From contig CAWBUW010000012.1 of assembly GCA_963792075.1 (NCBI GenBank), forward strand, positions 434,001 to 498,000: a DNA stretch of 64,000 bases. The letters are read 5' to 3'. Numbering within the stretch: the stretch's first letter is position 1; every line of letters starts with the position of its first letter. The notes under the pieces were generated by a model that made no database searches, was not told the origin of the DNA, and worked only from the letters and a program-made list of their open reading frames with translations. The position numbers and the translations under genes are program-made. Positions 8,065 through 16,599 of the stretch are shown one piece after another. This stretch comes from CAWBUW01 sp963792075 (GTDB taxonomy: Bacteria; Chloroflexota; Anaerolineae; Anaerolineales; UBA4823).

Positions 8065-9612
8065 CTACTCCTTCTTACCCAACAGCCCGTTGGGCAGCAG
8101 CAGCAGGACCACAATCATGAGTAAAACGGTGGAGGCCGGTACGATGGGCGGCGTTGGTTTGAAAATAACCTCCGTGAAGGGGATTTGGATGCCAATCGAA
8201 CCGTACTTGATGATGAACTGCTGGAGGAGTCCTACCAATACGGATCCCAGCGCCGCACCAGGGTAGCTGGTCAGGCCTCCGATGGCCAGGGCGATCAGCG
8301 CATTCAAAAAGAAGCTTTCCCCCATAGAATTGGAAAGCCCTTGCGATGGCGCAGCCATCACCCCCCCCAGGGCTGCCAGCCCTACGCCGAGGGCAAAGAC
8401 CATGGTGAATACCCGGCGCACATTGATCCCAAGAGCTTCGACCATCTCGCGATCTTGAACACCCGCCCGGATGATCATGCCCAGTCGTGAACGTTTCAAC
8501 AGGAGCCAGACGGCAACCAAAACGATCAAACCGAGCAAAGGTATGAAGATTTCATTATAGATACGGATACGTCCATCCATGAACTGAACCGTGGTGCAGT
8601 TTCTTTGCAGCGCGGCAACCAGGTTTTCGGCCGGGCAGCCCTCCCCACTTCCGCCGAACAAGGCTGGTTTGGGCATGATGAACTCCGGACGCCCCCAGAT
8701 GGCGCGCACCATTTCGATACCAACCGCGCTCAGCCCAAGGGTGAGCATGAGCTGGTAAATGGGGCGAACGTACAGCGGGCGGATCAGCGTTGTCTCGATT
8801 AATGCTCCCAGTCCGGCACCGCTTAAGACGGCCACCAGCATCGCCACCAGGAACAGCCCGTTACTGCCCAGGCCGTTTAGAAAACCGGTAAAGGCATCGT
8901 TTCCCACCAGGGCAGCCACACCCAATACCACGGCAGCTCCAAACAACGCATAGCTGCGCCAGGTAAGGCGCGTGACATTTTGCGAATGGCGCCCAATGAG
9001 CGAAAGGCTGAAAGCGCCCAATGAGCTGCCCACCAAAAGACCGATAAGGGCAAGCAGGGGGGATATTTTATCAAACGCCACAACTGGACGCGGCATATCA
9101 ATGCCTTGCTCGACCATTACGGAATAGGTTCCCGGGCTTTGTGCGTAATTTTCTAAGTCCCAGGCTGCAATCGGATAGCGCAGCATCACGGCAACGACGA
9201 TCAACCCGGCAAGAAGAAGGCCCAGCCAGGGTAAAATGGGCTTCAATTTCCCATCAAGTGGAATGCGCGAGCTTAAAGACACCCAAACTTCACTCAATAA
9301 AAATCCGCTCAGGATCAGCAGCAGGGGTGTCAGTAAATCTACGAAAGTATCCGGCCGTATATACACAGTCCAACCGATATAGGCGCCGATCATGAAAAGT
9401 GTGCCATGCGCCAGGTTGAGCACATCCAACAGGCCAAAGATCAGCGAAAATCCAGATGCTACCAGGAATGTGATGGATCCCACCGCCAGACCGCGCAATA
9501 AAGTAATAAAGAAATCCTGAGTAGGCATACCCTGCGCAGCGACTGCAAACAACCCGAACAGCACACCCAAAATAATCACGCGGAACAGGTTTTTTCGGAA
9601 GTAGACTTTCAT
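8065..9612 (-). CDS. livH: Branched-chain amino-acid-type ABC transporter permease LivH, enlarged form
   Basis: The second permease subunit. Typical LivH is near 290-300 aa; this one is 515 aa. The N-terminal block (GLLDVLNLAHGTLFMIGAY, residues about 60-78) and the C-terminal block (LRPLY-like segment, then LGINVRRVFTMVFALGVGLAALGG) are canonical, while residues of roughly 85-270 form an extra, mostly hydrophobic insertion with additional predicted membrane segments and polar loops. A smaller polar loop near 335-370 contains two cysteines. A GAGG precedes the ATG. The enlarged form is in frame, so it is not an assembly artefact; its effect on transport is unknown. Confidence 0.9.
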   Translation of the reverse strand: MKVYFRKNLFRVIILGVLFGLFAVAAQGMPTQDFFITLLRGLAVGSITFLVASGFSLIFGLLDVLNLAHGTLFMIGAYIGWTVYIRPDTFVDLLTPLLLILSGFLLSEVWVSLSSRIPLDGKLKPILPWLGLLLAGLIVVAVMLRYPIAAWDLENYAQSPGTYSVMVEQGIDMPRPVVAFDKISPLLALIGLLVGSSLGAFSLSLIGRHSQNVTRLTWRSYALFGAAVVLGVAALVGNDAFTGFLNGLGSNGLFLVAMLVAVLSGAGLGALIETTLIRPLYVRPIYQLMLTLGLSAVGIEMVRAIWGRPEFIMPKPALFGGSGEGCPAENLVAALQRNCTTVQFMDGRIRIYNEIFIPLLGLIVLVAVWLLLKRSRLGMIIRAGVQDREMVEALGINVRRVFTMVFALGVGLAALGGVMAAPSQGLSNSMGESFFLNALIALAIGGLTSYPGAALGSVLVGLLQQFIIKYGSIGIQIPFTEVIFKPTPPIVPASTVLLMIVVLLLLPNGLLGKKE

Positions 9613-9620
9613 GGTTTTCC

Positions 9621-10337
9621 TCAGGCCGCACCCAGGTAGCGGTGAATGGTGGCTTTATCATTGACAAGGTCCCGCATATTCCCGGATTGCACCGAACAGC
9701 CTTCTTCAATGATGGTGTAATACTCGGCGAGCTGGCTTGCCACCAGGAAGTTCTGCTCCACCAATACCACAGTTGACTCGACGGATAACTGGCGGATAGC
9801 TGCCATAAGCTGCTCAATGAGGACGGGCGCCAGCCCTTCGCTGGGTTCATCAATCAGCAGCAGGTGGTTGTCCGCCACGAGCGCGCGAGCAATTGCCAGC
9901 ATCTGCTGCTGGCCGCCTGAAAGATTGGCACCAGATAGTCTAATCAAGCGTTCCAGATCAGGGAATAGAGAATAAATAAATTCTTTTTTACGGTCGTAAT
10001 CGCCCTTTTTTCGCTCCGCAATCTTGAGGTTCTCTTCTACGGTCAGATCGCGGAAAATGGCGCGATTTTCAGGAACAAAGCCGATACCCATCGTCGCAAT
10101 GTCAAATGAACGCAGGCCCTGGATTGGGTGACCTTCAAACATGACCTTACCTGTACGCGGTGGCGTGAGGCCAAGGATTGACTTCAATGTGGTCGTTTTG
10201 CCTGCCCCATTGCGACCAAGCAGTGCGGTAACGCTTCCCTTAGGCACGTTCAGGCTTACCCCCTGTAGAATATGGTACTGCCCAATAAAAGTATGGACGT
10301 CCTGAAGCTCGAGGATATTTTCCACAACTGCGCTCAT
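9621..10337 (-). CDS. livF: ABC transporter ATP-binding protein LivF
   Basis: Cytoplasmic ATPase (238 aa): Walker A GRNGAGKTT at residues 41-49, signature LSGGQQQ near 136, Walker B LLLIDEPSEGLAP directly after, with the LivF-type C-terminus. The start overlaps the livG stop as ATGA, so the two ATPases are translationally coupled. It couples ATP hydrolysis to the LivH/LivM permease pair. Confidence 0.94.
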   Translation of the reverse strand: MSAVVENILELQDVHTFIGQYHILQGVSLNVPKGSVTALLGRNGAGKTTTLKSILGLTPPRTGKVMFEGHPIQGLRSFDIATMGIGFVPENRAIFRDLTVEENLKIAERKKGDYDRKKEFIYSLFPDLERLIRLSGANLSGGQQQMLAIARALVADNHLLLIDEPSEGLAPVLIEQLMAAIRQLSVESTVVLVEQNFLVASQLAEYYTIIEEGCSVQSGNMRDLVNDKATIHRYLGAA

Positions 10338-11104
10338 AAGTTTAACTCATACAAACCGCCCAGGTAAGCGGTTTGAACTTCCTTGTTGGCCGCAATTTCT
10401 GCGGGCGTCCCCTCCGCCAAAACGCCGCCCTGGTGCATCACCGTGATGACATCCGACACTCGCATGACAACATTCATATTATGTTCGACCAGCATCACGG
10501 TTTTATTGCCGGTCTTTTGGATTTCCTGGATCAAGGCGATCAACTCCGGCACCTGTTCTGAGGCCATGCCTGCCGTGGGTTCATCGAGCAGCAGTACCTC
10601 TGGATCGGGCGCCAGGATCATGCTCAGCTCCAGCTTGCGCTGGTCGCCATGCGGCAGCGTGCGCGCCAGGGTCAGGGCACGCCCTTCCAGGCCCACTTTC
10701 TGCAGCACTTCCCAGGCACGCTGCTCATAATGCTTGAAAGCGCCTGCCGGGCTGAAACACTTGAAATTATCGGGTCCCAAGGATTGGCAGGCCAGGCGGA
10801 CATTTTCTAACACGGTAAGATTGGGAAAGATATTGGTAATTTGGAAGGAACGCCCCATACCCATGTGGATCGTGCGGTATACGGGCTGGTGGGTTATATC
10901 CTTGCCCTTGAAGAGTACCTTCCCACTTGTCGGCTCAAGGTTGCCACTAAGCAGGTTGAAGTACGTGGTTTTCCCCGCTCCATTGGGACCGATGATGGAG
11001 TGCAGCGAACCAGCCCTCACCCGGAGGCTGACATCCGCTACAGCGACCAGAGCACCGAATTCCTTGCGCAGGCTTACGGTTTCCAGAATGGTCTCAGCAT
11101 CCAT
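10334..11104 (-). CDS. livG: ABC transporter ATP-binding protein LivG
   Basis: Second ATPase of the transporter (256 aa): Walker A GPNGAGKTT, the LivG-typical MGMGRSFQ segment, a signature that reads LPHGDQR instead of the common LSYGQQR, and Walker B VLLLDEPTAGM. I chose ATG 11104 because a GGGAAG lies 6 nt upstream; ATG 11110 is an alternative. A longer frame to 11149 would begin inside the hairpin at 11134-11172. It is separated from the binding-protein gene by that hairpin, an arrangement common where binding protein is needed in excess. Confidence 0.92.
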   Translation of the reverse strand: MDAETILETVSLRKEFGALVAVADVSLRVRAGSLHSIIGPNGAGKTTYFNLLSGNLEPTSGKVLFKGKDITHQPVYRTIHMGMGRSFQITNIFPNLTVLENVRLACQSLGPDNFKCFSPAGAFKHYEQRAWEVLQKVGLEGRALTLARTLPHGDQRKLELSMILAPDPEVLLLDEPTAGMASEQVPELIALIQEIQKTGNKTVMLVEHNMNVVMRVSDVITVMHQGGVLAEGTPAEIAANKEVQTAYLGGLYELNL

Positions 11105-11133
11105 GCTCATCTTCCCAGGCAGAAAAGGTTTGC

Positions 11134-11172
11134 GTGGTGAACGCCCCAACCGCGATGGGAGGCGTTCACCAC
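11134..11172. repeat. Intercistronic hairpin between the binding-protein gene and livG
   Basis: Twelve-base arms GTGGTGAACGCC and its complement enclose a 15-nt loop, immediately after the binding-protein stop (11189). It probably acts as a partial terminator or 3' stabiliser that keeps binding-protein mRNA more abundant than permease mRNA. Confidence 0.75.
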
Positions 11173-11188
11173 ATAATTCTAGTTTATA

Positions 11189-12623
11189 TTATTTGCCAGA
11201 CAGGTTCCCGTAAGGCAGGCTACCGCAGCGAGCCTTCAAAGCCTCGGGGAGCAGGCAGGGCGGTTCAGGTCGAGTAGTATTGACGTATTCGTAGAAGTTA
11301 GCGCCGGGGTCGGTAACGTTGAGCAGCTTCAGGATATACATATCCTGGATCGCCACGTGGTCTTCGGGGCGGATGTAGATCGTGCCTTTGGGGCCTTCGA
11401 AGGTCATACCTTCCATCACCTTAATCAGTGCATCACTGCTGGTATCGCCCTTGGTAAGCTTCAGGGCTTCTACCAGCATGATGGCGGCGTTCATGCCATC
11501 GGCATCGAACAGGTCGGGGTTAACGCCATAGCGCGGTTTGGTGTTGGCAACCAGGAAGTCGTTGATCGGGTTCTTGGGAGCACTGTAGTGGTAGAGGATA
11601 CCACTGGTGCTGCCAATAGCGCCGCCATACCAGAGCGGCATGAGGACGTTATCGATGAAAGTTGCGCCCAGCGCCATTTTTTCGGTCACCCCCTGGTCCT
11701 TAGCGGCCTGCATCAGCGGGACGAAGCCACCACCTGCCCAGGTGACGATGTAGGACTTCGGCGCCGGAGTTCAGGATTTGTTCCATGTACGGAGTGAAAT
11801 CCGCGGTGTCGAGCGGGGCAAAGATATCATCCGCAACAAAAGTACCACCATCCAGAGTACAGGCATCCCGGAAAGCAGCCGCTGAACCACGCCCAAAAGC
11901 GTAGTCGGGGGCAATCTGGACGAAGGTTTTGTACTGCTTGGTCAGATACGCACATTCGTTCATCGCGTCCTGGTAGTTGTTGCGGCTGGTGCGGAAGGTG
12001 TACTCGTTGAAGTTGGCGCCGGTGATGTCATTGGCGGCCGCGGGGGCTACGATCAACGGGATTTTGCTTTCCAGAGCGATCCCCTGCAAGGTCGCAGTAG
12101 CGGCTGAGGAAGCCGTGCCGACCAGGAAGTTGACCTTCTGCACATCAATCAGCTCGCGGGCAACGGTAGCGGTGTTCGCAGGATCGCCAGCATCATCGCG
12201 CACGAATACCTGGATCTCGCAGTTTTCCACCTTGAAGGTGTTTTCCTGGGCAGTCTTGAGGTCGAAGACTTCGCCGGCCGAGCCGGGAGCGCCAGCAACA
12301 TATTCCATGCCCAACATGAACGAGCGCAGGATATGTGCGCCGTAAATCGCCAGGGCGCCGGTGGCGTCCGTGATCAAACCGACTTTGACCGGCTCAGCGC
12401 AGGTCAAGCCGGCAGGCGGCGCTTCAGTAGGCGCTGCGGTCGGCTCTGCGGTCGGCGCTTCGGTGGGTACGGCGGTCGGTTCAGGCGCTTTGGTAGGCTC
12501 AACAACTGGGGCTGTCGTGGGCGCGGCAGTCGGTTCTGATACAGAGGTGGCTGCCGGCGCGCAAGCCGACAATACCAGCGCCAGGATGATCACGACATAA
12601 ATTAGGGATCGGTACAGTTTCAT
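11189..12623 (-). pseudogene. ABC transporter substrate-binding lipoprotein (LivK-like), broken by a single frameshift
   Basis: Two reading frames together make one HAAT-type binding protein. The 5' part (12623 to about 11753) has a lipoprotein signal with lipobox LSAC, a Pro/Thr/Glu-rich linker and lobe 1 ending in GAEV; the 3' part (from about 11753 to 11189) continues in the next frame with YIVTWAGGG, then lobe 2. Removing one base in the CC run (GG on the given strand, near 11753) restores a continuous domain. Without it, translation ends after 307 aa. The 3' frame keeps good coding quality, so this is either a very recent mutation or a sequencing/assembly error. A strong AAGGAGGAG precedes the ATG. 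It is the first gene of the liv operon. Confidence 0.85.
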
Positions 12624-12740
12624 AATTTTCTACTCCTCCTTCAAAGAGTGAACAATTTTAATTCTTTTCACATATCAAACGACGAATATACCTCAATAGT
12701 TACTTTCCAGGCAGCCACCTCCTCAATATTCTTTTCATAT

Positions 12741-12780
12741 GGTATACCTCTGGTATACCTCGTGCGTGCAAAGCACGCAC
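12741..12780. repeat. Tandem GGTATACC boxes followed by a short hairpin
   Basis: GGTATACCTC occurs twice with 1 bp between (12741-12750 and 12752-12761), followed directly by a stem GTGCGTGC/GCACGCAC around an AAA tip (12762-12780). It lies between the hydrolase stop (12799) and the binding-protein start (12623) on the minus strand. The hairpin may end the upstream lipid operon; the repeated 8-bp palindromes look like a possible regulator site for the liv operon. Confidence 0.5.
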
Positions 12781-12798
12781 AAATTACACCACAGATCC

Positions 12799-13614
12799 TC
12801 ATAACATAAAGTCGGACACCACCTGGGCGGCGGTCTCCGGTACTTCAACGGGAAAGAAATGGCCTGCGTTTGGCAGCAGCTTGACCTGGCTGTGTGGGAT
12901 TTGCTTCGCCAGCAAATCCGCGTTGCCAGATGGAACCACCTTATCATGCTCACCAAAAAGGATCAGCGTGGGCATGGCCAGGTTGGGCAATTTATGCTCA
13001 AAACAAGCCGCCTCCGCCAACAGCCCCAGGCCGATCGCCATCTGCGCCTGGTAAGGGACAGGCTCGACCGGGTTCTGCAGGCGGAACTGCACCCAGGCCT
13101 GGATAATCTCCGGATTGGCTTCGGCGAAGCCCGGAGCGCAGCTCACCGCGAGGCCGTTTGTGAAACGGGTCAGCGGGTCGCTGGTGACGTCGGAGAGCAC
13201 CGCCATCGCTTCTGGCGTAATCGGAATGTGGTGTGGGCCGCCAAAATTTGTTGCAGAAAGGATCAGCTTTTCAACACTCTCTGTATGGCTGAGAGCCATT
13301 GCCTGGGCAATGAAGCCGCCCATCGAGTGGCCCATGATCACCGCTTTCTCTACCCCCAACGCCTGCAGCAGGCCGGCCGTATCATCCGCCAGCATCTGCG
13401 CAGTATAAGGACCGGCCGGTTTGTCAGTCTGGCCCACGCCGCGGTTGTCAAAGACAATGACCGGCACGCGCTGCGCCAACAGCGGGACCATCCGGTACCA
13501 CATCCACAACGGGTAGCCCAACCCGGCAATCAGCACCAGCGGCTTAGCGGAAGTAAGCTGCGAGCCATGCACTTCATAATAAATGTCAATTCCATTCGCG
13601 TGTACTTTCGACAT
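12799..13614 (-). CDS. Alpha/beta-hydrolase
   Basis: Cytosolic alpha/beta-hydrolase (271 aa). The oxyanion/strand-4 region FDNRGVG is at residues 55-61, the nucleophile elbow GHSMGG at 95-100 (Ser97), an acid-bearing GEHDKVVP follows, and the catalytic His is in AGHFFPVE near the C-terminus. The triad is therefore intact. It follows the acyl-CoA ligase by 2 bp with an AGGGAG before the ATG, as the last gene of the acyl cluster. Thioesterase, lactonase or C-C hydrolase activity are all possible; sequence alone does not decide. Confidence 0.88.
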   Translation of the reverse strand: MSKVHANGIDIYYEVHGSQLTSAKPLVLIAGLGYPLWMWYRMVPLLAQRVPVIVFDNRGVGQTDKPAGPYTAQMLADDTAGLLQALGVEKAVIMGHSMGGFIAQAMALSHTESVEKLILSATNFGGPHHIPITPEAMAVLSDVTSDPLTRFTNGLAVSCAPGFAEANPEIIQAWVQFRLQNPVEPVPYQAQMAIGLGLLAEAACFEHKLPNLAMPTLILFGEHDKVVPSGNADLLAKQIPHSQVKLLPNAGHFFPVEVPETAAQVVSDFML

Positions 13615-13616
13615 GA

Positions 13617-15197
13617 TTACTCCCTGGTAGTTTTCTCCACCACCCCAGTATTCTCGACTGCGAACGCCTTGCGCAACTCTGCCTTGATCACCTTGCCATA
13701 GGGTGAATAGGGCAAGGCCGGCACGAACTCGATCCGCTTAGGGATTTTGAAGCGCGCCAGCCGGCTGGCGCAAAACGCCAGCAGCTCTCTTGCTTCAGTT
13801 TTCTGGTCCGGCTTGAGTGCGACTATCATCAAACCGACCTCCCCCCATTTAGGGTCCGGTTGGCCAATCAGCGCCGCATCTTCCACGGCAGGGTGCTCGC
13901 GAAAGACCGCCTCCACCTCGGCGGCATAAACGTTCTCGCCGCCGCTGATGATCATATCCTTGTAGCGCCCGGAGATGTAATAAAAGCCATCTTCGTCCTG
14001 CCGCGCCATATCGCCGGTATAGAACCAGCCTTCCTTCAGCGCTTGAGCCGTTGCGGTGGGATTGCGCCAGTATCCGGAGCATACGTGCGGCCCGGCGATG
14101 ATCAGTTCCCCAGTTTGCCCGACCGGCACATCTTTCCCTTGCGCATCCACCAGGCGCATCTGGCTGTGGAAGATGGGCTTGCCGACGGAGCCCGCTTTGG
14201 GCTCCGATTCCTCATCGGTCATGCTGAAACAGTTGGTGCCCACTTCGGTCAGGCCATAGCCCTGGCGGAACACCACGCCTTTGGCAGCGCGCCAAGCCTT
14301 CATCAGAGAAATCGGGCAGGGTGCGCCGCCGCTGACGAAAAAGCGCACATGGCTGAAATCCGCCTCGGCAAAATAGGGCGTATTCTGCCACATCTGGAAC
14401 AGCGTAGGGACGCCCAAAACCACGCTGCACTTTTCTACGACGATCATACGCAGCGAGGTCTCGGGATCGAAGTTGCGCGCCAGGACGATCCGCCCGCCCG
14501 CGTAGAACAGGGGGACCAGGAAGATGAACAGGCCGCCAGCATGGAACATAGGGGTCAGGATGGGCGCGATATCACGCTCAGACAATCCCCAAGAAATGAC
14601 CGTGTTGATGGCGTTCCACAGCACCTGGCGATTCGGGATGACTGCGCCCTTGGGCTTCCCGGTCGTGCCCGAGGTGTAGAGGATGCAGTACGGATCCTCG
14701 CCATCCAGCGATGGGCGTTCAGGCTCTACAGGCGAGGCCTGCGCCAGGAGCGCTTCATAGCTGGCTGCGCCGGGGATGAGAGCGCCTTCCAAAGCCAGAT
14801 AAGCTTCTACCGAAGTACTGCTACCCCCATCCTGGACCGCCCGGATCTCCGCCAGCGCGCCCACAAACTCCGGGCCGCAAAGCAGGACTTTAGGCTGGGC
14901 ATCGTTGATGATGTAGCTCAGCTCACGGCTGGTCAGCCGCCAATTGAGCGGGGTAAAGATGGCGCCGATTTTGCCTAACCCAAAAAGCAAATCCAGGTAC
15001 GCCAATCCGTTGTGCGCCAGGATTGCCACTCGGTCGCCCTTCGTCACGCCAAAGCGCTTGCGCATCAAATTAGCGCAGCGGTTGGCGCGTGTGTTGAGTT
15101 CGGCGTAAGAATAGCGTCCGCCGTCGTGCACGTCAACCAACGCCAGGCGTGCAGGCGTCAGCAGGGCGCGTTTGCTGAGCAGGTCCGCCGCATGCAT
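13617..15197 (-). CDS. AMP-dependent acyl-CoA synthetase (long-chain fatty-acid ligase type)
   Basis: Adenylate-forming ligase (526 aa) that activates a carboxylic acid to acyl-AMP and then acyl-CoA. Visible are the P-loop YTSGTTGKPKGA, YGLTEVG, the TGD hinge region with SGRYKDMIISGGENVY, and the C-terminal catalytic lysine region GKVIKAEL. It starts 5 bp after the SDR stop and ends 2 bp before the hydrolase. Chain length cannot be assigned. A second, distinct ligase lies at 19015-20559 in the same cluster. Confidence 0.9.
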   Translation of the reverse strand: MHAADLLSKRALLTPARLALVDVHDGGRYSYAELNTRANRCANLMRKRFGVTKGDRVAILAHNGLAYLDLLFGLGKIGAIFTPLNWRLTSRELSYIINDAQPKVLLCGPEFVGALAEIRAVQDGGSSTSVEAYLALEGALIPGAASYEALLAQASPVEPERPSLDGEDPYCILYTSGTTGKPKGAVIPNRQVLWNAINTVISWGLSERDIAPILTPMFHAGGLFIFLVPLFYAGGRIVLARNFDPETSLRMIVVEKCSVVLGVPTLFQMWQNTPYFAEADFSHVRFFVSGGAPCPISLMKAWRAAKGVVFRQGYGLTEVGTNCFSMTDEESEPKAGSVGKPIFHSQMRLVDAQGKDVPVGQTGELIIAGPHVCSGYWRNPTATAQALKEGWFYTGDMARQDEDGFYYISGRYKDMIISGGENVYAAEVEAVFREHPAVEDAALIGQPDPKWGEVGLMIVALKPDQKTEARELLAFCASRLARFKIPKRIEFVPALPYSPYGKVIKAELRKAFAVENTGVVEKTTRE

Positions 15198-15202
15198 GCA
15201 GT

Positions 15203-15967
15203 CTAAGTCCCCACCACGATACCGCCGTCTACGCGCAGTGTTTCGCCAGTGATGAAGGAAGCTTCGTCCGAGGCAAGGAACACGTATGCATTGGCAATGT
15301 CGCGCGGTTCGCCCATGCGGCCCAACGGCGTGTGGCCCTTCATGCCCTCCAGGATTTTCTCCGGCATGGCCGCGACCATCTCAGTGGCCGTAAAACCTGG
15401 AGCTACGGCGCAGACACGGACACCATAACGCCCTAATTCACGCGCCCAGACCTTGGTCATGCCGATCACACCCGCCTTGGTGGCGACATAGTTGGTCTGG
15501 CCGAAATTGCCATCCAGGCCGACCACCGAAGTGGCGTTCAGCACCACCCCGCCATGCTGGCGGATCATCACAGGGGCCACGGCCTGCGTGCAGTTAAATA
15601 CCCCTTTCAGGTTGACTGCAATCACCAGGTCGAAATCTGCCTCAGCCATCTGGCCCACCAACTGGCCTTCTTTGAACTTGACCAGCAAGCCGTCGCGCAG
15701 GATACCGGCGTTGTTGACCAGCACATCAATCCGTCCGTACTGGGCCGCCACATCATCGATCCAGGCCTGCACGGCCTGGCGGCTGGTGACGTCCACTTTA
15801 TAGAAGCGCGCCTCGGCGCCCAACAGGCGCACCGTCTCCTGCCCAACCGCTTCGTTGACGTCGCAAATGACGACTTTAGCGCCTTCTTCAGCGAAGCGCA
15901 GGGCAGTGGCTTTACCGATCCCGGCTGCGCCGCCGGTAACCAGAACAACTTTATCTTTGAATCGCAT
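15203..15967 (-). CDS. Short-chain dehydrogenase/reductase, FabG-like
   Basis: Classical SDR of 254 aa: cofactor motif TGGAAGIG (11-18), NNAG, the catalytic Ser in NATSVVG, Tyr-x-x-x-Lys in YVATKAG, and a C-terminus ending in DGGIVVG, as in 3-oxoacyl reductases. A GGAGG lies just before the ATG. In this cluster it would act on a 3-hydroxyacyl/3-oxoacyl-CoA before or after thiolase cleavage (inference). About 200 bp carrying a mobile element and a hairpin separate it from the DUF35 gene. Confidence 0.9.
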   Translation of the reverse strand: MRFKDKVVLVTGGAAGIGKATALRFAEEGAKVVICDVNEAVGQETVRLLGAEARFYKVDVTSRQAVQAWIDDVAAQYGRIDVLVNNAGILRDGLLVKFKEGQLVGQMAEADFDLVIAVNLKGVFNCTQAVAPVMIRQHGGVVLNATSVVGLDGNFGQTNYVATKAGVIGMTKVWARELGRYGVRVCAVAPGFTATEMVAAMPEKILEGMKGHTPLGRMGEPRDIANAYVFLASDEASFITGETLRVDGGIVVGT

Positions 15968-16029
15968 AGGAAATCCTCCAGGTGAATATCAATCTATCAC
16001 AGCACAGTTACCCGCTGGTTACACCTATC

Positions 16030-16120
16030 GTATCATCTCAATAAAAGGGGGGAAGTGGAGCGTTTTGTGCGTGCGAAGTACACACAAAACGCTCCACACC
16101 CCAATTTATTGAGAAGTTAC
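16030..16120. mobile_element. Family A MITE, copy 1 (about 91 bp, target duplication CACCTATC)
   Basis: A palindromic element with terminal repeats GTATCATCTCAATAA (left) and, inverted, GTAACTTCTCAATAA (right). The interior is a long hairpin tipped GCGAAG. The 8-bp direct repeat CACCTATC lies at 16022-16029 and 16121-16128, as expected of a target-site duplication. It has no coding capacity. A second copy is at 54720-54809. Confidence 0.85.
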
Positions 16121-16131
16121 CACCTATCTTT

Positions 16132-16164
16132 TTATAGGATGATGCTGGCAGCATCATCCTATAA
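16132..16164. terminator. 33-bp perfect palindrome abutting the DUF35 stop codon
   Basis: The arms TTATAGGATGATGCTG and complement meet at a single central base. It begins at the base after the DUF35 stop (16165-16167) and is likely the 3' end or a processing signal of the KAS III-to-DUF35 transcript. The sequence after the stem on the minus strand is A-rich, so it is not a textbook U-tract terminator. Confidence 0.6.
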
Positions 16165-16590
16165 TTAAAATACACGAAATGCCAGGTAGGTATGGCTCTT
16201 CTCGCCGGCAGTATGTTCGATAAAATCGACCACCAGCGGTGCGCCGATCTGGATCGCATCCGGATAGGCCGGGTCCAAGCCAAGAATATGCGCGCTGATA
16301 CGCGGGCCTTCTTCCAGCTCCACGATCCCACTGACATACGGCTTCTCGCGCCCATAGCCTTGCTCAATCATAAACGTTGGGGCGATATAGATCACCGTAA
16401 AGGCCGCCAGCTTGCCCTTGCCTGAGGTCTCGACCCATTCCATCCGGTCGCTGCGGCAGTGCGGGCAAATCGCCCGCGGGGGTAGTGCCAGCTTACCGCA
16501 GGCAGCACAACGTGCCGCCATAAGTTTCTTCTCCGCCAGGAATTGATCGAAAGCAGCCGCACTAAATGGTCGCGCCAGGGTTTCTGTCAT
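16165..16590 (-). CDS. Zn-ribbon/OB-fold (DUF35) acyl-CoA-binding partner of thiolase
   Basis: Small protein (141 aa) with a rubredoxin-like zinc ribbon (Cys28, Cys31, Cys42, Cys45) followed by an OB-fold. In archaeal and actinobacterial systems, DUF35 proteins bind the CoA part of the substrate and form complexes with SCP2-type thiolases or HMG-CoA synthases. Here it lies 9 bp behind exactly such a thiolase, with an AGGAGG before the ATG, so a stoichiometric complex is the natural reading. It has no catalytic role of its own. Confidence 0.9.
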   Translation of the reverse strand: MTETLARPFSAAAFDQFLAEKKLMAARCAACGKLALPPRAICPHCRSDRMEWVETSGKGKLAAFTVIYIAPTFMIEQGYGREKPYVSGIVELEEGPRISAHILGLDPAYPDAIQIGAPLVVDFIEHTAGEKSHTYLAFRVF

Positions 16591-16599
16591 TTCCGCCTC

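Noticed and set aside
11189..12623. Programmed ribosomal frameshift in the liv binding-protein gene
   Set aside because: No slippery heptamer or following stimulatory structure is evident at the site, and binding proteins of this family are not known to use one; mutation or sequencing error is simpler.
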